This document shows positions 62,056-64,000 of a DNA stretch of 64,000 nt, in pieces. Position numbers and translations under genes: made by a program. Below the pieces are notes generated by a model. That model saw only the letters and a program-made list of their open reading frames with translations. It ran no database searches and was not told where the DNA came from. The first letter of the stretch is position 1, and each line of letters opens with the position of its first letter. The DNA comes from Pseudomonas jessenii (GTDB taxonomy: Bacteria > Pseudomonadota > Gammaproteobacteria > Pseudomonadales > Pseudomonadaceae): the NCBI RefSeq assembly GCF_002236115.1, contig NZ_NIWT01000005.1:620001-684000 (forward strand), in the 5' to 3' direction.

Positions 62056-62976
62056 GTGTCCCGACTTTTTTCTGTTTTTGTCGCATTTATCGCAAGTTTT
62101 CTGCTGATCGGTTCGGCGCAGGCCGAGGTCAAGGTCCTTACCAGCATCAAGCCTCTGCAACTGATCGCCGCGGCGGTGCAGGATGGCGTGGCGATCCCCG
62201 AGGTTTTGCTGCCACCGGGTGCCTCACCACATAACTATGCGTTGCGTCCTTCCGACGTACGCAAGGTGCAATCGGTGGACCTGCTGTACTGGATCGGCCC
62301 GGACATGGAGGGCTTCCTGCCACGGGTGCTCAATGGTCGTACGTTGCCTAACGTCGCCGTGCAGGATTTGCCGGGCATGAAACTGCGTCACTTTGCCGAA
62401 GATAACCACTCCCACGCTGAAGAAGCCGACGAACACGACCACGATCACCGTCCGGGCAGCCTGGATGCGCACTTGTGGCTGTCGCCGGTCAACGCCCGGG
62501 TCATCGCCACGAAAATGGCGGCTGACCTGAGTGCCGCAGATCCTGCAAATGCCGCGCGCTATCAGAGCAATCTGAAAGCCTTCGACGAGCGTCTCGATGC
62601 ACTGGATGCGCGCCTGAAGAAGCGCCTGGCCGATGTTCAGGGCAAGCCCTACTTCGTTTTCCACGAAGCCTTCGACTACTTCGAAGACGCCTACGGCCTC
62701 AAGCACGTGGGTGTGTTCAGCGTCGCGGCCGAAGTGCAACCCGGTGCCCAGCATGTCGCGGCGATGCGCGCGCGATTGCAGGAAGTCGGCAAGACCTGCG
62801 TGTTCAGCGAACCTCCGCTGCGGCCCCGTCTGGCGGAAACTCTGGTGGCGGGTTTGCCGGTGAAACTGGCTGAACTGGATGCGCTGGGCGGGTACACGCC
62901 GGCGACGGCCCAGGGCTATGAGCAGGTGTTGGAGAAATTGGGGAATGATCTGGCGGGGTGCCTGGAGTCACTGTAA
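62056..62976 (+). CDS. znuA: Zinc ABC transporter substrate-binding protein
   Basis: A 306-residue periplasmic protein with a signal peptide (cleavage near AQA-EV). The zinc site uses H in PPGASPHNYALRPSD, a second H in LDAHLWLSP, and another in VFHEAFDYFE. A His/Asp/Glu-rich flexible loop (about residues 117-132, HSHAEEADEHDHDH) is typical of ZnuA. I choose the GTG at 62056; an in-frame GTG at 62047 is also possible. Confidence 0.95.
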   Translation: MSRLFSVFVAFIASFLLIGSAQAEVKVLTSIKPLQLIAAAVQDGVAIPEVLLPPGASPHNYALRPSDVRKVQSVDLLYWIGPDMEGFLPRVLNGRTLPNVAVQDLPGMKLRHFAEDNHSHAEEADEHDHDHRPGSLDAHLWLSPVNARVIATKMAADLSAADPANAARYQSNLKAFDERLDALDARLKKRLADVQGKPYFVFHEAFDYFEDAYGLKHVGVFSVAAEVQPGAQHVAAMRARLQEVGKTCVFSEPPLRPRLAETLVAGLPVKLAELDALGGYTPATAQGYEQVLEKLGNDLAGCLESL

Positions 62977-62990
62977 CCGACACCAGACCC

Positions 62991-63080
62991 TGTGGGAGCG
63001 AGCTTGCTCGCGAAGGCGGCATTACATCAACATCAATGTTGACTGACCCGACGCTATCGCGAGCAAGCCCGCTCCCACAG
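62991..63080. repeat. REP doublet (short-spacer type)
   Basis: TGTGGGAGCGAGCTTGCTCGCGAAGG and the inverted TATCGCGAGCAAGCCCGCTCCCACA, between the converging znuA and thrB genes. Confidence 0.85.
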
Positions 63081-63090
63081 GTCAAAGCCT

Positions 63091-64000
63091 TTAAAGGGCG
63101 AAAGGCAAAGGCGTGTTGACTGTCTGTCGCTGTGCCAATCGCAATTGAAATTCCATCGGATCGTGAATCAACACATCCTGTCCGGCAAACGACTCCGCCG
63201 CGATCAGGCGTGACAACCAGAACCGTACGCAAGCCACCCGCAGCATGGTTGGCCACAACTCGGCTTCAGCGGCGGTGAACGGTCGCAAGGCCGCGTAAGC
63301 GCCCAGCAAGGCCCGCGCTCGCGGTCCATCGATTACGCCATTGTCGTCCGAGCACCAGTCGTTCAAGGCAATCGCCACGTCGTAGAGCATCGGCCCGGAG
63401 CAGGCGTTGTAGAAGTCGATCAGCCCGGTCAGGTGCGTGCCTTCGAACATCGCGTTGTCGCGGAACAGGTCGGCGTGAATGTTCGCCCGCGGCAGTGCCA
63501 GGATTTTTTCCTTCTGCCGGGTGATTTCTTCCAGCGCCCGTTGCAGCAGGTCTTTCTGTTCGGCACCGAGGTGCGACAGGAATTGCGTGCCCTCCTCCAG
63601 CATCCAGTCCAGGCCGCGATCGGTTTTGCGCTTGATCATGTTGGCCTGGGTCGCCAGGTGCAGATGGCCGAGCAATTCACCCACCTGCGCGCAATGTTGC
63701 GCGTTGGCTTGCTTGATGTGCTTGCCGGCCAGGCGCGGTTGCAGCAAGGCAGGTTTGCCCGCCAGCTCGCGCAGGGCCACGCCGTCTGTGGTGCGCAAGG
63801 CGTAAGGCACCGGCAGGTCGGCGCCGTGCAGTACGTCGAGCAGTTCGATGAAGAATGGCATCTCCTGAACCGGACCGCGCTCGACCAGGGTCAAGACAAA
63901 TTCGCCCTGCTCCAGGCTGATAAAGAAATTGGTATTTTCGCTACCGGCGGCAATCCCCTGGAAATCAAGCAGGCGGCCGAGGCCATAAGGGGCGAGAAAA
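63091..64000 (-). CDS. thrB: Homoserine kinase (5' end outside window)
   Basis: A partial ThrB of the APH-like (aminoglycoside phosphotransferase fold) type found in pseudomonads, in the threonine pathway. Visible landmarks are YGLGRLLDFQGIAAGSENTN near the window edge, the catalytic loop ALPRANIHADLFRDN (H-x-D-x4-N) and LTGLIDFYNACSGPMLYDVA (metal-binding D). The frame runs open to base 64000, so the N-terminus is missing here. The stop codon TAA is at 63091-63093. Confidence 0.94.
   Translation of the reverse strand, partial: FLAPYGLGRLLDFQGIAAGSENTNFFISLEQGEFVLTLVERGPVQEMPFFIELLDVLHGADLPVPYALRTTDGVALRELAGKPALLQPRLAGKHIKQANAQHCAQVGELLGHLHLATQANMIKRKTDRGLDWMLEEGTQFLSHLGAEQKDLLQRALEEITRQKEKILALPRANIHADLFRDNAMFEGTHLTGLIDFYNACSGPMLYDVAIALNDWCSDDNGVIDGPRARALLGAYAALRPFTAAEAELWPTMLRVACVRFWLSRLIAAESFAGQDVLIHDPMEFQLRLAQRQTVNTPLPFAL

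Overview
The window is a stretch of Pseudomonas chromosome, most like the P. fluorescens group, lying just beside the replication origin. This is judged from gene order and codon usage, not from a database search. It opens with the 3' end of gyrB and then follows, block by block, the gene order I know from P. aeruginosa next to dnaA-dnaN-recF-gyrB: the PA0005-PA0032, PA0065-PA0069, PA0102-PA0114 and PA5495-PA5505 equivalents. The genes are GC-rich and densely packed with many 1-4 base stop/start overlaps. Most non-operonic gaps carry REP doublets of the GAGCGAGC..GCTCGC type that are typical of fluorescent pseudomonads.

Layout. 1-17.7 kb is housekeeping: gyrB end, a small winged-helix gene, a PlsC-type acyltransferase, gmhB-glyS-glyQ, tag, an HtrB/LpxL acyltransferase, a PilZ protein, a TPR protein, trkA-rsmB-fmt-def, a LysM-family protein that lacks its LysM domain, dprA, tsaC, a quinone reductase and hemF-aroE. 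17.8-23.1 kb is a choline-sulfate locus: a SulP permease, a choline-type binding protein, betC and a divergent LysR regulator. 23.1-31.7 kb holds metabolic and envelope genes: an NmrA-like protein, a DOPA-dioxygenase-like protein, a GFA protein, CitMHS, TerC, a Na/Pi cotransporter, an M16 peptidase and a DUF2914-like membrane protein. 31.7-35.2 kb is an MCE lipid-transport operon (permease, ATPase, MCE protein, lipoprotein). 35.3-39.7 kb has a HAD phosphatase, a gamma-carbonic anhydrase, prlC-yheV and a periplasmic tyrosine phosphatase. 39.8-40.9 kb is an AT-richer block of small unknown genes ending at a LexA box in front of an SOS-type radical SAM gene. 42.2-54.3 kb has a beta-carbonic anhydrase with a SulP permease and then the caa3-type cytochrome c oxidase cluster with its heme A and copper assembly genes. 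54.3-56.3 kb is a rearranged scar holding a decayed SCO1 copy, a 150-bp copy of the metQ 3' end and a compact Rhs-type toxin gene. 56.3-64 kb has metNIQ, a lipoprotein, the znuA/zur-znuC-znuB zinc locus and the start-truncated thrB.

The least ordinary points are these. The Rhs toxin gene sits inside a tandem-duplication scar and has no visible immunity gene. Two adjacent unknown genes at 39.8-40.7 kb look like diverged paralogues with a shared calcium-loop-like motif, and the gene before them has lost its 5' end beside a LexA box. The LysM protein has lost its LysM domain in frame. Perfect DnaA boxes are strongly concentrated in the origin-proximal 23 kb. I see no CRISPR array, tRNA, rRNA, phage or complete insertion sequence.
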